22,570 nt of DNA from Clostridiaceae bacterium (GCA_016297585.1 JAEDGJ010000020.1:1-22570), one strand, 5' to 3'. Counted from the stretch's first letter, positions 6,994-14,484 are shown. Numbers and translations are program-made. The notes: generated from the letters alone by a model not told the origin.

Positions 6994-8634
6994 TTATTCG
7001 ACGTCCAGCAGCTCCGCCAGCTTGACGTAGATCTGCGTGTTGTCGTAGTAGCCGCCGAAGGCTTCGGCGCCGTTTCCGTCGGCAAACACCGCGACCGGCA
7101 GGCCGGTGTGGGAGTAGCTTGTGAAGTCAATGCCGGATTTGTTGTTCAGAATGTGGGTGATCGTAACGCTGAAGGGGTTATAGGAGCCGTAGAGGACATA
7201 CTGCTCCTGCGTGCAGGCCTCTTCGCTGCCGGAGACCGCGAGCTCGTAGGCGGTGCGCAGACGCTCGGCTTCATAGTCGGTCAGAACCAGGCGGTCGCCG
7301 TCTTCACCGGCCAGCTTCAGGCCGAAGAGCGCCTCCACGTCTTCCATCGCGGTCTCGAAGGAGGTGCCGTTTTCCCGGTAGGACGCCACATACTGCTCGT
7401 CGAATTCGGCAAAGGAGATCTTCTGGTTCGTCAGGCTGTCCAGATAGGTATCGTAGTCCGTGCCCGCGAAGCCGATGGTCAGACCGCCGGTTTCATGGTC
7501 GCCGGTCACGAGGATCAGCGTCTCGCCGGGATGCGCGGCGGCGAAGTCGATCGCGACCTGGACGGCGTTGGCGAGGGCGAGGGTGTCCGCGACGGTGGAA
7601 GCGGCGTCATTGGCATGGCAGGCCCAGTCGATCTTGCCGCCTTCGCACATCATGAAGAAGCCTTCGTCGTTATCGAGCACTTCGATGCCCTTGGAGACGA
7701 AATCGGCCAGCGACCACATATCGTCGGTGCGGTCGAGCTCATACGCCATGGCGCTCGAGTCGGCCAGATTCTCGTCGATGATGATGACGGGACCTTCGGT
7801 GACCTTTTCGGCCTCGGCCTGCGTTTTGACAACGGTATAGCCGGCGGCTTCCGCGAGATCATAGAGGTTTTCGGAGGGGTTTTCGCTGTCGTGGCCGTCG
7901 GGCTTCAGCAGTCCGCCGCCGGCGAAGAACTCAAAGCCGGAGTCGATGAGCTCCAGACCGATGTTGTAGTAGCTGGAGCGGCTGGCCTGATGGGCGTAGA
8001 AGGCGGCGGGGGTGGCGTGATTCAGGTTGACGGAGGAGATGATGCCCACCTTCCAGTTCTTCTGCGCGTGGAGCTTTTCGGCGATGGTCTCGTAGGAGAT
8101 CGTGCCGGTCTCGTCGACGTTGATCATGCCGGAATAGGTCTTGAAGCCGGTGGCGATGGACGTCGCGGTGGAAGCGGAGTCGGGCGCAAAGCTGCAGGAG
8201 TCATAGGTGACGGCGGAGCCTGCCACGGCAAAATCCATGAAGTTCAGGGCGACCGGGCCGCCCAGAACGGTGCCGGCGCGGTCTGCGTAGCCGACACTCG
8301 GGAGGGACTGCGCATAATCCTCGTCCGCGATCGCGCCCAGATAGTCCGCCGCAGCCTGGAACTGCGGGTAGCTCATGCCGTCGCCGATGAACAGGAAGAC
8401 ATATTTCGGCGCGGCGGCCTCGTCTGCGTCGGGCTGACTCGCCAGCGTGCTCAGATCGAGCGAGATGGGAGCGGCAGTCGTCGCGGCGGTCGTGGCCGCA
8501 GCCGCAGTCGCAGCCGCAGTCGTAACGGCAGTCGTCGCCGCAGTCGTCGAAGACGGCGCAGGCTGCGCGGCGCAGGCGGCAAGGCTCAGGACGAGCATGC
8601 CAGCGAGAAGAATCGCAAAGAATTTTCTTTTCAT
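6994..8634 (-). CDS. alkaline phosphatase, lipoprotein (PhoA superfamily)
   Basis: A 546-residue phosphomonoesterase that would release inorganic phosphate from organic esters outside the cell. The signal peptide ends at lipobox SLAAC (Cys21), followed by a Thr/Ala linker (about residues 29-56). Catalytic and metal-site motifs are all visible: LFIGDGM (Asp85), APDSASTATS with nucleophile Ser153, NHATPAAFYAH (His206, Thr208), CEGGKIDWACH (Glu331, Asp336, His340), VTGDHETGGL (Asp379, His380) and SHTGLPV (His509). Length is typical. GAGGAG lies 8 nt before the ATG. The promoter carries the same Pho-type element as the pst operon in this window, so phosphate-starvation induction is expected. A yibE/F gene follows on the same strand. 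Confidence 0.95.
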   Translation of the reverse strand: MKRKFFAILLAGMLVLSLAACAAQPAPSSTTAATTAVTTAAATAAAATTAATTAAPISLDLSTLASQPDADEAAAPKYVFLFIGDGMSYPQFQAAADYLGAIADEDYAQSLPSVGYADRAGTVLGGPVALNFMDFAVAGSAVTYDSCSFAPDSASTATSIATGFKTYSGMINVDETGTISYETIAEKLHAQKNWKVGIISSVNLNHATPAAFYAHQASRSSYYNIGLELIDSGFEFFAGGGLLKPDGHDSENPSENLYDLAEAAGYTVVKTQAEAEKVTEGPVIIIDENLADSSAMAYELDRTDDMWSLADFVSKGIEVLDNDEGFFMMCEGGKIDWACHANDAASTVADTLALANAVQVAIDFAAAHPGETLILVTGDHETGGLTIGFAGTDYDTYLDSLTNQKISFAEFDEQYVASYRENGTSFETAMEDVEALFGLKLAGEDGDRLVLTDYEAERLRTAYELAVSGSEEACTQEQYVLYGSYNPFSVTITHILNNKSGIDFTSYSHTGLPVAVFADGNGAEAFGGYYDNTQIYVKLAELLDVE

Positions 8635-8752
8635 TGTTGGAACTCCTCATGAAGATATGGTATTTTGCGTGGACAGGCGTTTTTGAAAAGAGAGCGCGGA
8701 AGGGAAAGTGCCGGCGGTTTTCCTTCCGGGTCTCCTTTTTATCCACAACCGT

Positions 8753-8808
8753 ATTATACCGGGCGGCATGTAAAAACCAAAATCACGCTTTTGTTAAATT
8801 CCTGTATG
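8753..8808 (-). promoter_or_regulatory. Pho-type promoter of the alkaline phosphatase gene
   Basis: Read on the minus strand: CATACA (8803-8808), TTAACA (8792-8797, one 11-bp step), a degenerate GTGATT (8781-8786), TTTACA (8769-8774, 23 bp from the second repeat), then 10 bp and a perfect TATAAT (8753-8758). There is no -35 hexamer at the right spacing, as expected for an activator-dependent promoter. The TTNACA repeats on an 11-bp period match the Bacillus-type PhoP box. The element aligns with 14430-14469 upstream of pstS at 29 of 40 positions. The predicted start near 8746 leaves a 5' leader of about 110 nt. Confidence 0.75.
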
Positions 8809-8878
8809 GCCGGCGGTATATGGCGGACGCAAAAACCGGCCGCGGCTTCGGGCATCCGCCGGGGGACAGGCAAAAAAA

Positions 8879-8905
8879 GAGCCGGGAAAGATGCTTTCCC
8901 AGCCC
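8879..8905 (-). terminator. intrinsic terminator of the orphan binding-protein gene
   Basis: On the minus strand the stem is GGGCTGGGAAAG pairing with CTTTCCCGGCTC around a 3-nt loop (two G-U pairs), followed by seven Ts. The plus strand also ends in five Ts, so it could stop transcription both ways. The gene stop is at 8927, about 22 bp upstream. Confidence 0.85.
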
Positions 8906-8926
8906 TTTTTGGTGTTTGGCGGTTCG

Positions 8927-10363
8927 TTATTTCCCGGCGGTGTGCGCCGCGTACTGCTCCGACAGCGTTTCCACGATGCCGGCAAGTCCGGCGTCCTCCA
9001 AAGCCCGGAGCGCGGCGTCCAGCCGGTCCTCCGAGGCAAGCCCCGCGCGGATATAGAGCATGCCGGAGTCCGTATAGCCGTAGCCGCGGCAGGAAAGCAC
9101 CCGGCCGAGCGCGTCTGTGTCGAGCCGGAAGCTCATCTCGCCCGCGTCCAGCGCGGAAACGGGTCTATCGTCCGGCGCCTCGCCGGATGCGGGGTATTTG
9201 CTCCGGTTCATCTCCAGCGCCGAGCCGAAAAACGTGCCGAAGGGGTTGTCCGTCAGGATCTCATAGACGCCGTCTTCTCCCTTTTTCCAGTGGGTGCCCT
9301 CCAGACCGAAGACGAACGCGTCGTAGACCTCGCTGTCCGTGTACAGCAGCGTCAGAAAGTCGAGCGCCGTCTCCGGATGCGCGCAGGAGGCGGACAGGCT
9401 GACCCAGCGGAAGACGTTCGGACTGACGGCGACGTATTCCTTTTCCGGCGCAAACTGCACGCGCCGGATGCTTTCCGCGTATGCACAGTCCGTGGAAACG
9501 GTGATGGGATACAGACACGCCAGCGCGTCCCACTCGCTCTGAAACGCGTTGATCTCGCCGCCCTGCAGCAGGAGCCGCAGCACCCCTTCCCGGCCGAACG
9601 CGGAGAGCTGCTCCCTGTCCTGATCGAATATGTCGGAGCCCGGATAGGCGCGGACGGAATCGCCGTCGAACAGCGCCAGCGAATTGCCGTCCACGAAAAA
9701 CGGCCAGGCCTCGTAGGTGCGCTGGAACGCGTACGGCGGCGCGGCGCTCGTGACGAGCTCGCAGGGAAGCCCCTGCTCCCGTGCGGCAAGGCACAGCGCC
9801 AGAAGCTCCTCCGGCGTTTCGGGCAGCTCCATCCCCAGCGCTTCCACGATGTCCGCGCGGATGAGGACGCTGTTGGCGCGGACGACCGACGACGAGCGCT
9901 CCGTCAGCGGATAGCCGAGCGCCGCACCGTGGTAGTCCGAGGTGCTCCATGCGGCGTCCGAGGCGCTCGCAAACAGCAGCGGACAGGCGTCCGCATAGCC
10001 GGAAAGATCCGCAAGCAGCCCTTCGTCATAGACGGCGCACATCGCCGCGTAGTCGTAAAACATCGTCAGATCGGACTGCGGCAGCTGCTCTGCGTACGCT
10101 TTGACCGTCTGGGAGGGGGAATCCGGCCGTAAAAGCCGGACGTCGAAGGTCACGGAGAGCCCCTTTTCGGCAAGCGTGCCGGAAAGCGCGTCCAGCGCGC
10201 CGTCCAGAGGCGGATTCCAGGACAGGACCGTTAAAACGGTACCGCCGTCCGTCTGCGGCGCCGTCGTGGCAGCGGGCGTCCCCGAAACGGCGGGCGTTGC
10301 GCCGCTGCAGGCCGCAAGCAGGAGCAAAAGGAGGAGAAAAACGGGGAGTACGAGCTTTTTCAT
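8927..10363 (-). CDS. orphan extracellular solute-binding lipoprotein
   Basis: A 478-residue lipoprotein with a hydrophobic leader and lipobox LLAAC (Cys19). A short Thr/Pro/Ala linker leads into a periplasmic-binding-protein-like fold (VLTVLSWNPPLDGALDAL..., TMFYDYAAMCAVYDEGLLADLSGYA). The segment CAHPETALDFLTLLYTDSEVYD..FGLEGTHW resembles the C-terminal part of large clostridial oligosaccharide- or peptide-binding proteins. The frame opens at 10441, but the start is set at 10363 by the signal peptide and the AGAGGTG ribosome-binding site. No permease or ATPase gene is adjacent, and promoter and terminator flank this gene alone. It could serve a transporter elsewhere or act as a sensor protein. 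The ligand is unknown. Confidence 0.82.
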   Translation of the reverse strand: MKKLVLPVFLLLLLLLAACSGATPAVSGTPAATTAPQTDGGTVLTVLSWNPPLDGALDALSGTLAEKGLSVTFDVRLLRPDSPSQTVKAYAEQLPQSDLTMFYDYAAMCAVYDEGLLADLSGYADACPLLFASASDAAWSTSDYHGAALGYPLTERSSSVVRANSVLIRADIVEALGMELPETPEELLALCLAAREQGLPCELVTSAAPPYAFQRTYEAWPFFVDGNSLALFDGDSVRAYPGSDIFDQDREQLSAFGREGVLRLLLQGGEINAFQSEWDALACLYPITVSTDCAYAESIRRVQFAPEKEYVAVSPNVFRWVSLSASCAHPETALDFLTLLYTDSEVYDAFVFGLEGTHWKKGEDGVYEILTDNPFGTFFGSALEMNRSKYPASGEAPDDRPVSALDAGEMSFRLDTDALGRVLSCRGYGYTDSGMLYIRAGLASEDRLDAALRALEDAGLAGIVETLSEQYAAHTAGK

Positions 10364-10400
10364 GACCGGCACCTCTTTTCGGATTGAGTTTCCAAACCAA

Positions 10401-10429
10401 ATTATATATATATACATATATCCTGTCAA
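10401..10429 (-). promoter_or_regulatory. consensus sigma-A promoter of the orphan binding-protein gene
   Basis: On the minus strand TTGACA (10424-10429) and TATAAT (10401-10406) are separated by 17 bp, matching the consensus at 12 of 12 positions. The spacer is an alternating TA tract. Upstream, CTATTTTT (10431-10438) and AAAAATAG (10451-10458) form an A/T-rich inverted repeat that may act as an UP element or a regulator site. Confidence 0.8.
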
Positions 10430-10513
10430 CCTATTTTTCAAAATTTTTCAAAAAATAGGAGCGGACGGCGGCGGCGGGGCTTTGTAAACGCCGTTATTTT
10501 TCGGGAAAGCCTA

Positions 10514-10542
10514 TTGACATCGGGTGGGAAAGCGGTTAAAAT
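10514..10542 (+). promoter_or_regulatory. sigma-A promoter of the RNase Y gene
   Basis: TTGACA (10514-10519) and TAAAAT (10537-10542) with a 17-bp spacer, 11 of 12 consensus positions. The predicted start near 10549 gives a leader of about 200 nt before the coding region. A hairpin, CTTTTAC (10555-10561) with GTAAAAG (10568-10574), sits near the transcript 5' end, where such structures often slow decay. The rest of the leader (10575-10684) holds short GC-rich inverted repeats but no riboswitch I recognise. Confidence 0.7.
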
Positions 10543-10684
10543 AAGAAATGGACACTTTTACCTCCGCGTAAAAGCTGCCGGAAGGGCATCGGCCCGGAAG
10601 GCGCCGGCGCAGGGGGAAGGGAAACCGGTCTTCTTTCTTTCTTATCCGTATCTGACGCGCAGGAGCGTATTTTTCCATACAGAT

Positions 10685-10730
10685 AGTGCGATCTTGATGA
10701 AATGACAGTGCGATTTTTGTATGAGATGAC
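10685..10730 (+). repeat. imperfect tandem repeat in the RNase Y leader
   Basis: Two adjacent copies, 22 nt (10685-10706) and 24 nt (10707-10730). Both begin AGTGCGAT and end ATGA, one variable base, then ATGAC. They differ by one or two substitutions and a 2-nt indel in the middle. The second copy ends about 9 nt before the AGGGGG ribosome-binding site. The position suggests a possible role in translation or protein/RNA binding, but none is known to me. Confidence 0.7.
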
Positions 10731-10752
10731 AACAGAATAGGGGGTCTATTGC

Positions 10753-12315
10753 ATAACACCGTTACAAATTATTCTGATTATTGTAGCCGCCGTCGTCGTC
10801 GCCGCGGGTGTCGGGGTGGTCGGCTGGAATATAGGATACCGTTATCGTAAGGACATTGCGGAGAAGGCCATCGGCGGCGCGGAAAACGAGGCCGTGCGCA
10901 TCGTCGAGGAAGCCAAGCGCGAAGGGGAAAGCAAAAAGCGCGAGGCGCTCGTCGAAGCCCGGGAGGAGATCCACAGAAGCCGCTCGGAGCTGGAACGCGA
11001 GATCCGTGACCGCAGAAGCGAGCTTGCCAAACAGGAGCGCCGTTTACAGCAGAAGGAAGAGAGTCTCGATCGCAAGATCGACTCGATGGAGAAGAAGGAA
11101 GAGCAGTACAACGTCAAAATCCGCGAGGCGGAGGAAAAGAACGCAAAGATCGAGCAGATCCGGCTGGAAGAGGTCGGACGGCTCGAGCAGATCTCCGGCA
11201 TGACCGCGGAGGAAGCCAAGGAGTATCTTGTCAAGAGCATCGCGACGGAGGCCGAGCATGACGCGGCCGTCCGTCTGCGTGAGATCGACCAGCAGTACAA
11301 GGACGAGGCCGACCGCCGCGCCCGTGAGCTGATCACGCAGGCCATCCAGCGCGTGGCGTCCGACCACGTCTCCGAGGCCACCGTCAGCGTCGTGCCGCTG
11401 CCCAGCGACGAGATGAAGGGCCGCATCATCGGCCGCGAGGGCCGCAACATCCGCGCGCTCGAGACCATCACCGGCGTCGATCTCATCATCGACGACACGC
11501 CCGAGGCGATCACGCTGTCGAGCTTTGACCCGGTGCGCCGCGAGATCGCGCGCCTGACGCTCGAGAAGCTGATCCTCGACGGCCGCATCCATCCCGCGCG
11601 CATCGAGGAAATGGCCGAGAAGGCGCGCCGCGAGGTCGAGCAGACCATCAAGGAAGAGGGCGAGAACGCCGTCTTCGAGCTGAATCTCCACGGCATCCAT
11701 CCGGAGCTCATCAAGCTCCTCGGCCGGATGCGCTACCGCACGAGCTACGGCCAGAACGTCCTGCGCCATTCCGTCGAGGTCGCGCAGCTTGCCGGGTTCA
11801 TGGCGTCCGAGCTGGGCGTCGATCCCGTGCTGGCACGCCGCGCGGGATTGCTGCACGACATCGGCAAGGCCGCCGATCACGAGATCGAGGGCTCCCATGT
11901 CGCCATCGGCGTGGAGCTTGCGCGCAAGTATAAGGAAAGCCCCGCCGTCATCCACGCGATCGAGGCGCATCACGGGGACGTCGAGCCGACGACCGTCATC
12001 GCCTGTCTGGTGGATGCCGCCGACGACATCTCCGCCGCCCGTCCCGGCGCGCGCCGCGAGAATCTCGAGGCGTATATCAAGCGGCTCGAGAAGCTCGAGA
12101 ACATCGCCAACGGCTTCCCCGGCGTCGAAAAGTCCTACGCCATCCAGGCCGGCCGCGAGATCCGCATCATCGTCAAGCCCGAGGAGGTCAGCGACGACAA
12201 GATCGTGCTGCTGTCCCACGAGCTGTCGCAGAAGATCGAGGCGGAGCTCGAGTACCCGGGTCAGATCAAGATCTGCGTCATCCGCGAGACCCGCGCCGTC
12301 GCGTTTGCGAAGTAA
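10753..12315 (+). CDS. rny: ribonuclease Y
   Basis: A membrane-anchored endoribonuclease that starts mRNA decay in Firmicutes. In order: an N-terminal membrane helix (IILIIVAAVVVAAGVGVVGW, about residues 6-25), a long charged coiled coil (about 35-190), a KH domain (DEMKGRIIGREGRNIRALE), and an HD domain with GLLHDIGKAADHE and EAHHGD. The last residues VIRETRAVAFAK match the family end. No ATG, GTG or TTG lies in frame upstream of the helix; the first usable one is GTG at 10816, which would delete the anchor. A stop occurs at 10738. Starting at ATA 10753, 8 nt after AGGGGG, gives 520 residues, the size known for Bacillus RNase Y. The exact start is therefore uncertain (see finding). Confidence 0.95.
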   Translation: MTPLQIILIIVAAVVVAAGVGVVGWNIGYRYRKDIAEKAIGGAENEAVRIVEEAKREGESKKREALVEAREEIHRSRSELEREIRDRRSELAKQERRLQQKEESLDRKIDSMEKKEEQYNVKIREAEEKNAKIEQIRLEEVGRLEQISGMTAEEAKEYLVKSIATEAEHDAAVRLREIDQQYKDEADRRARELITQAIQRVASDHVSEATVSVVPLPSDEMKGRIIGREGRNIRALETITGVDLIIDDTPEAITLSSFDPVRREIARLTLEKLILDGRIHPARIEEMAEKARREVEQTIKEEGENAVFELNLHGIHPELIKLLGRMRYRTSYGQNVLRHSVEVAQLAGFMASELGVDPVLARRAGLLHDIGKAADHEIEGSHVAIGVELARKYKESPAVIHAIEAHHGDVEPTTVIACLVDAADDISAARPGARRENLEAYIKRLEKLENIANGFPGVEKSYAIQAGREIRIIVKPEEVSDDKIVLLSHELSQKIEAELEYPGQIKICVIRETRAVAFAK

Positions 12316-12347
12316 CGGCGCGCTTCCCCAAAATAAAGAATGATAGG

Positions 12348-12392
12348 CGGAGGTGTTTTCGTGTTCCCGCGAAAACGCCTCCGTGATTTTTT
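12348..12392 (+). terminator. intrinsic terminator after rny, immediately before the next gene
   Basis: A 14-bp stem (12348-12361 with 12370-12383, one G-U pair) with an 8-nt loop, followed by TGA and six Ts (12387-12392). It lies 33 bp after the rny stop, and its U-run ends only about 23 nt before the GTG of the following gene. That leaves no room for a promoter between them. Confidence 0.85.
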
Positions 12393-12415
12393 ATCCCAAA
12401 AGGAGGACATGCCCT

Positions 12416-14371
12416 GTGATCACGCTGAAGGAGCTGCGCCGGAAGATCGACGCGCTGGAACGGGACGCGAGCCTTGACGGCCGGCCGGTACGCGAGTCGG
12501 GAGACACCGCCGTCTGGCGGGAGGCCATGCGCAGCGGAGAGATCCTCTTTTCCGACGGCATCAACGGCCGCGTGCGGTACAAGAGCTTCCGCGACATCGA
12601 TTTTACGGGACCGGAGTTTCAAAATCAGGAGTGGTGCTCCCAATTAAACCGCTTTTTCTGGCTGCAGCCGCTTGCCGGTCTGTACCGCGAGACGGGGGAC
12701 GAACGCTGGGCGCGGATGGCGCGCGACGGCATCGAGGCCTGGATGGATTTCCGGCATTATACGGGGCACGAAACGGCCGCCGACGTCTGGCCCTCCACCG
12801 GCGACAACACGCTGAGCACCTCCATCCGCTTAGGACAGCGCGGCGGCAAGGGCTGGTGGGGCTGCGCCGCGGATTTCGACGGCAGCGAGGCGTTCTCGCA
12901 GGACTTCGTCGACCGCATGGAGCGCTCCACCTATGAACAGCTCCACTTTTTATACAGCAACAACCGCAAGGTCGGCAACTGGCGCGTCAGCGAGCTCGAT
13001 ACGATGTTCTTCCTGTCGCAGCTGCTGCCCGGCGCGGAAAAATACCTGCCGTATGCCGTACAGTGCATCAACGAGACCTTCCGCACGCAGGTCGAGACGG
13101 ACGGCAGCCATGTCGAGCATACCCCCGGGTATCACGACTGGATGGCGGAGGTGTTTACGCGCTACGCGCTGATCGCGCACCGGCGCCCGGAGCTGGGGCT
13201 GTGCATCGAACCGGAGAAGCTGCTGGCGATGTGGGACTTCACGATCGCCGGGAAGGCGCCCGACGGACGCGGCATCGGCATCGGCGACGCGGAGCGCTGG
13301 CATCCGGATTTTGCCCCCGCCGATATGGACAGGCTCCGGCAGACGCGGGACGCGCTCGCCCGCACGCTGGGGGCAGCCGCGGGGGACGGAAAGCCCGGAA
13401 ACGCGTTTCCCGACGCGGGGCAGTATTTCCTGCGCGGCGGGCAGACCGAATTTATCCTCGACGCGACGAATTTTGGCGGCTGGCACAGCCATCCGGCGCG
13501 CGGCGCGATCCTGTGCTACCACGGCGACCGGCTCCAGCTCTGCGACCCCGGCTCGCTGAACTATGAGCACTCGGACCCGCTGATGGCGCCCGGACGCGGC
13601 ACGCCGATGCACAACACGGTTACCGTCGGCGGCATGATGCAGCAGCCGCAGGCGGACGCCGTCGTGCGGAATTTTACCGACTGCGCGGACTACGCGTTCT
13701 TCCGCTGCCTGTATACCGGCGGCTATACGAATTACCGTCCCGGGCTGGACGGCGGCGTCCGGCCGGAGGATATCCTCAGCGTCGCGGGGCGGCATACGCG
13801 CACGTTCTTCTGGCGCAAGGGGCATTTCGCCGTCGTGATCGACTCGCTCGACGTCCTGGCGCCGGGCTATGACTTCGCCGCGCACTGGCAGTTCCGAGAG
13901 GACGGCGCGGCATTCGACGCGGCGCGGCTGCGGATGCATACGGAAAACGCGCGCTGGAACGTCGGCGTGGCGTGCGTGCTGGCGGAGGAGCCGGTGCGCG
14001 CGGTGCGGTACGAGGGCGACATGGAGCACAAGCTCGGCTTTGTCGCGAAGGGCGCGTCGATGCTCGCGGGCGGTGAGCCCGCGCCGATGCTGTCCGTCGA
14101 GGGACATGTCTCGGGAAGGACGAAGACGCGGCTTGTGCACGTCATCGTCCCTTACGAGGGGGAGGCCATGCCGGAGACGGCGGCGTCGTGGGAGCTCGTG
14201 GACGGCGCGCTGCAGGCGGAGATCACCGTCGGCGGGGAGAAGCTTCTGCTCGCGGCGGATCTGCGCTTTCTGGACGGCGAATGCGAAAGCACGCTGATCG
14301 GCTTTCAGGGCAGGGTGCAGTCCGACCGGCAGTTCGCGGCGGTGTTTGACGATCTGCGCGCGGAAATCTGA
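12416..14371 (+). CDS. heparinase II/III-fold protein (putative polysaccharide lyase)
   Basis: A 651-residue protein with the architecture of alginate/heparin lyases. It has an N-terminal alpha/alpha toroid (about 60-320; NWRVSELDTMFFLSQLLP and DGSHVEHTPGYHDW with Tyr239) and a C-terminal heparinase II/III-like beta domain starting near TNFGGWHSHP (His357, His359), with LQLCDPGSLNY and PMHNTVTVGG. Such enzymes cleave uronic-acid polysaccharides by beta-elimination. No signal peptide is visible, so a cytoplasmic role on imported oligosaccharides is likely, but the substrate is unknown. The GTG start at 12416 is chosen because AAGGAGG lies about 9 nt upstream; the frame extends to 12353, inside the terminator. 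There is no transporter next to it. Confidence 0.85.
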   Translation: MITLKELRRKIDALERDASLDGRPVRESGDTAVWREAMRSGEILFSDGINGRVRYKSFRDIDFTGPEFQNQEWCSQLNRFFWLQPLAGLYRETGDERWARMARDGIEAWMDFRHYTGHETAADVWPSTGDNTLSTSIRLGQRGGKGWWGCAADFDGSEAFSQDFVDRMERSTYEQLHFLYSNNRKVGNWRVSELDTMFFLSQLLPGAEKYLPYAVQCINETFRTQVETDGSHVEHTPGYHDWMAEVFTRYALIAHRRPELGLCIEPEKLLAMWDFTIAGKAPDGRGIGIGDAERWHPDFAPADMDRLRQTRDALARTLGAAAGDGKPGNAFPDAGQYFLRGGQTEFILDATNFGGWHSHPARGAILCYHGDRLQLCDPGSLNYEHSDPLMAPGRGTPMHNTVTVGGMMQQPQADAVVRNFTDCADYAFFRCLYTGGYTNYRPGLDGGVRPEDILSVAGRHTRTFFWRKGHFAVVIDSLDVLAPGYDFAAHWQFREDGAAFDAARLRMHTENARWNVGVACVLAEEPVRAVRYEGDMEHKLGFVAKGASMLAGGEPAPMLSVEGHVSGRTKTRLVHVIVPYEGEAMPETAASWELVDGALQAEITVGGEKLLLAADLRFLDGECESTLIGFQGRVQSDRQFAAVFDDLRAEI

Positions 14372-14393
14372 CGGGAAGAAAGTGCATAAAAAG

Positions 14394-14422
14394 AGGGCGG
14401 CGGTTTTTTCGCCGCCCTTTTT
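14394..14422 (+). terminator. intrinsic terminator after the heparinase-like gene
   Basis: A perfect 9-bp GC-rich stem (AGGGCGGCG at 14394-14402 and CGCCGCCCT at 14410-14418) with a T-rich loop and a following run of Ts. It isolates the upstream gene from the Pho promoter, which begins 8 bp later. Confidence 0.9.
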
Positions 14423-14429
14423 GTCTCAT

Positions 14430-14484
14430 TTTACACGGATTTAACGAAAGCGGCGTTTCGGATTTTACGGAGGAAAGGTATGAT
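14430..14484 (+). promoter_or_regulatory. Pho-type promoter of the pst-phoU-phoPR operon
   Basis: TTTACA (14430-14435), TTAACG (14441-14446, 11-bp step), a degenerate third site near 14452, TTTACG (14464-14469), then 9 bp and TATGAT (14479-14484). There is no good -35 hexamer, as in activator-dependent Pho promoters. Relative to a start near 14491 the repeats cover about -61 to -22, the zone where Bacillus PhoP~P binds. The element aligns with the alkaline phosphatase promoter at 29 of 40 positions. PhoP, encoded in this operon, is the likely activator. Confidence 0.75.

Noticed and set aside
7108..8652. 514-codon plus-strand frame opposite the alkaline phosphatase
   Set aside because: It mirrors the phosphatase codons, ends in an Arg/Ser-rich stretch from the linker repeats, and has no family features.
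10465..10501. Hairpin ACGGCG/CGCCGT followed by a T-rich run, terminator-like on the plus strand
   Set aside because: It lies between divergent promoters with no plus-strand gene to terminate. The stem is short and the loop is long.
10514..10705. Small frame in the rny leader
   Set aside because: It begins at the TTG of the -35 hexamer, before the predicted transcription start, has no ribosome-binding site, and has no recognisable content.
10842..12219. Long open frames antisense to rny (290 and 391 codons)
   Set aside because: RNase Y is unmistakable on the plus strand. The antisense frames are low-complexity products of GC-rich codons with no recognisable domain.
12950..14140. 396-codon minus-strand frame opposite the heparinase-like gene
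   Set aside because: A shadow frame; the plus-strand protein has conserved motifs over its full length.
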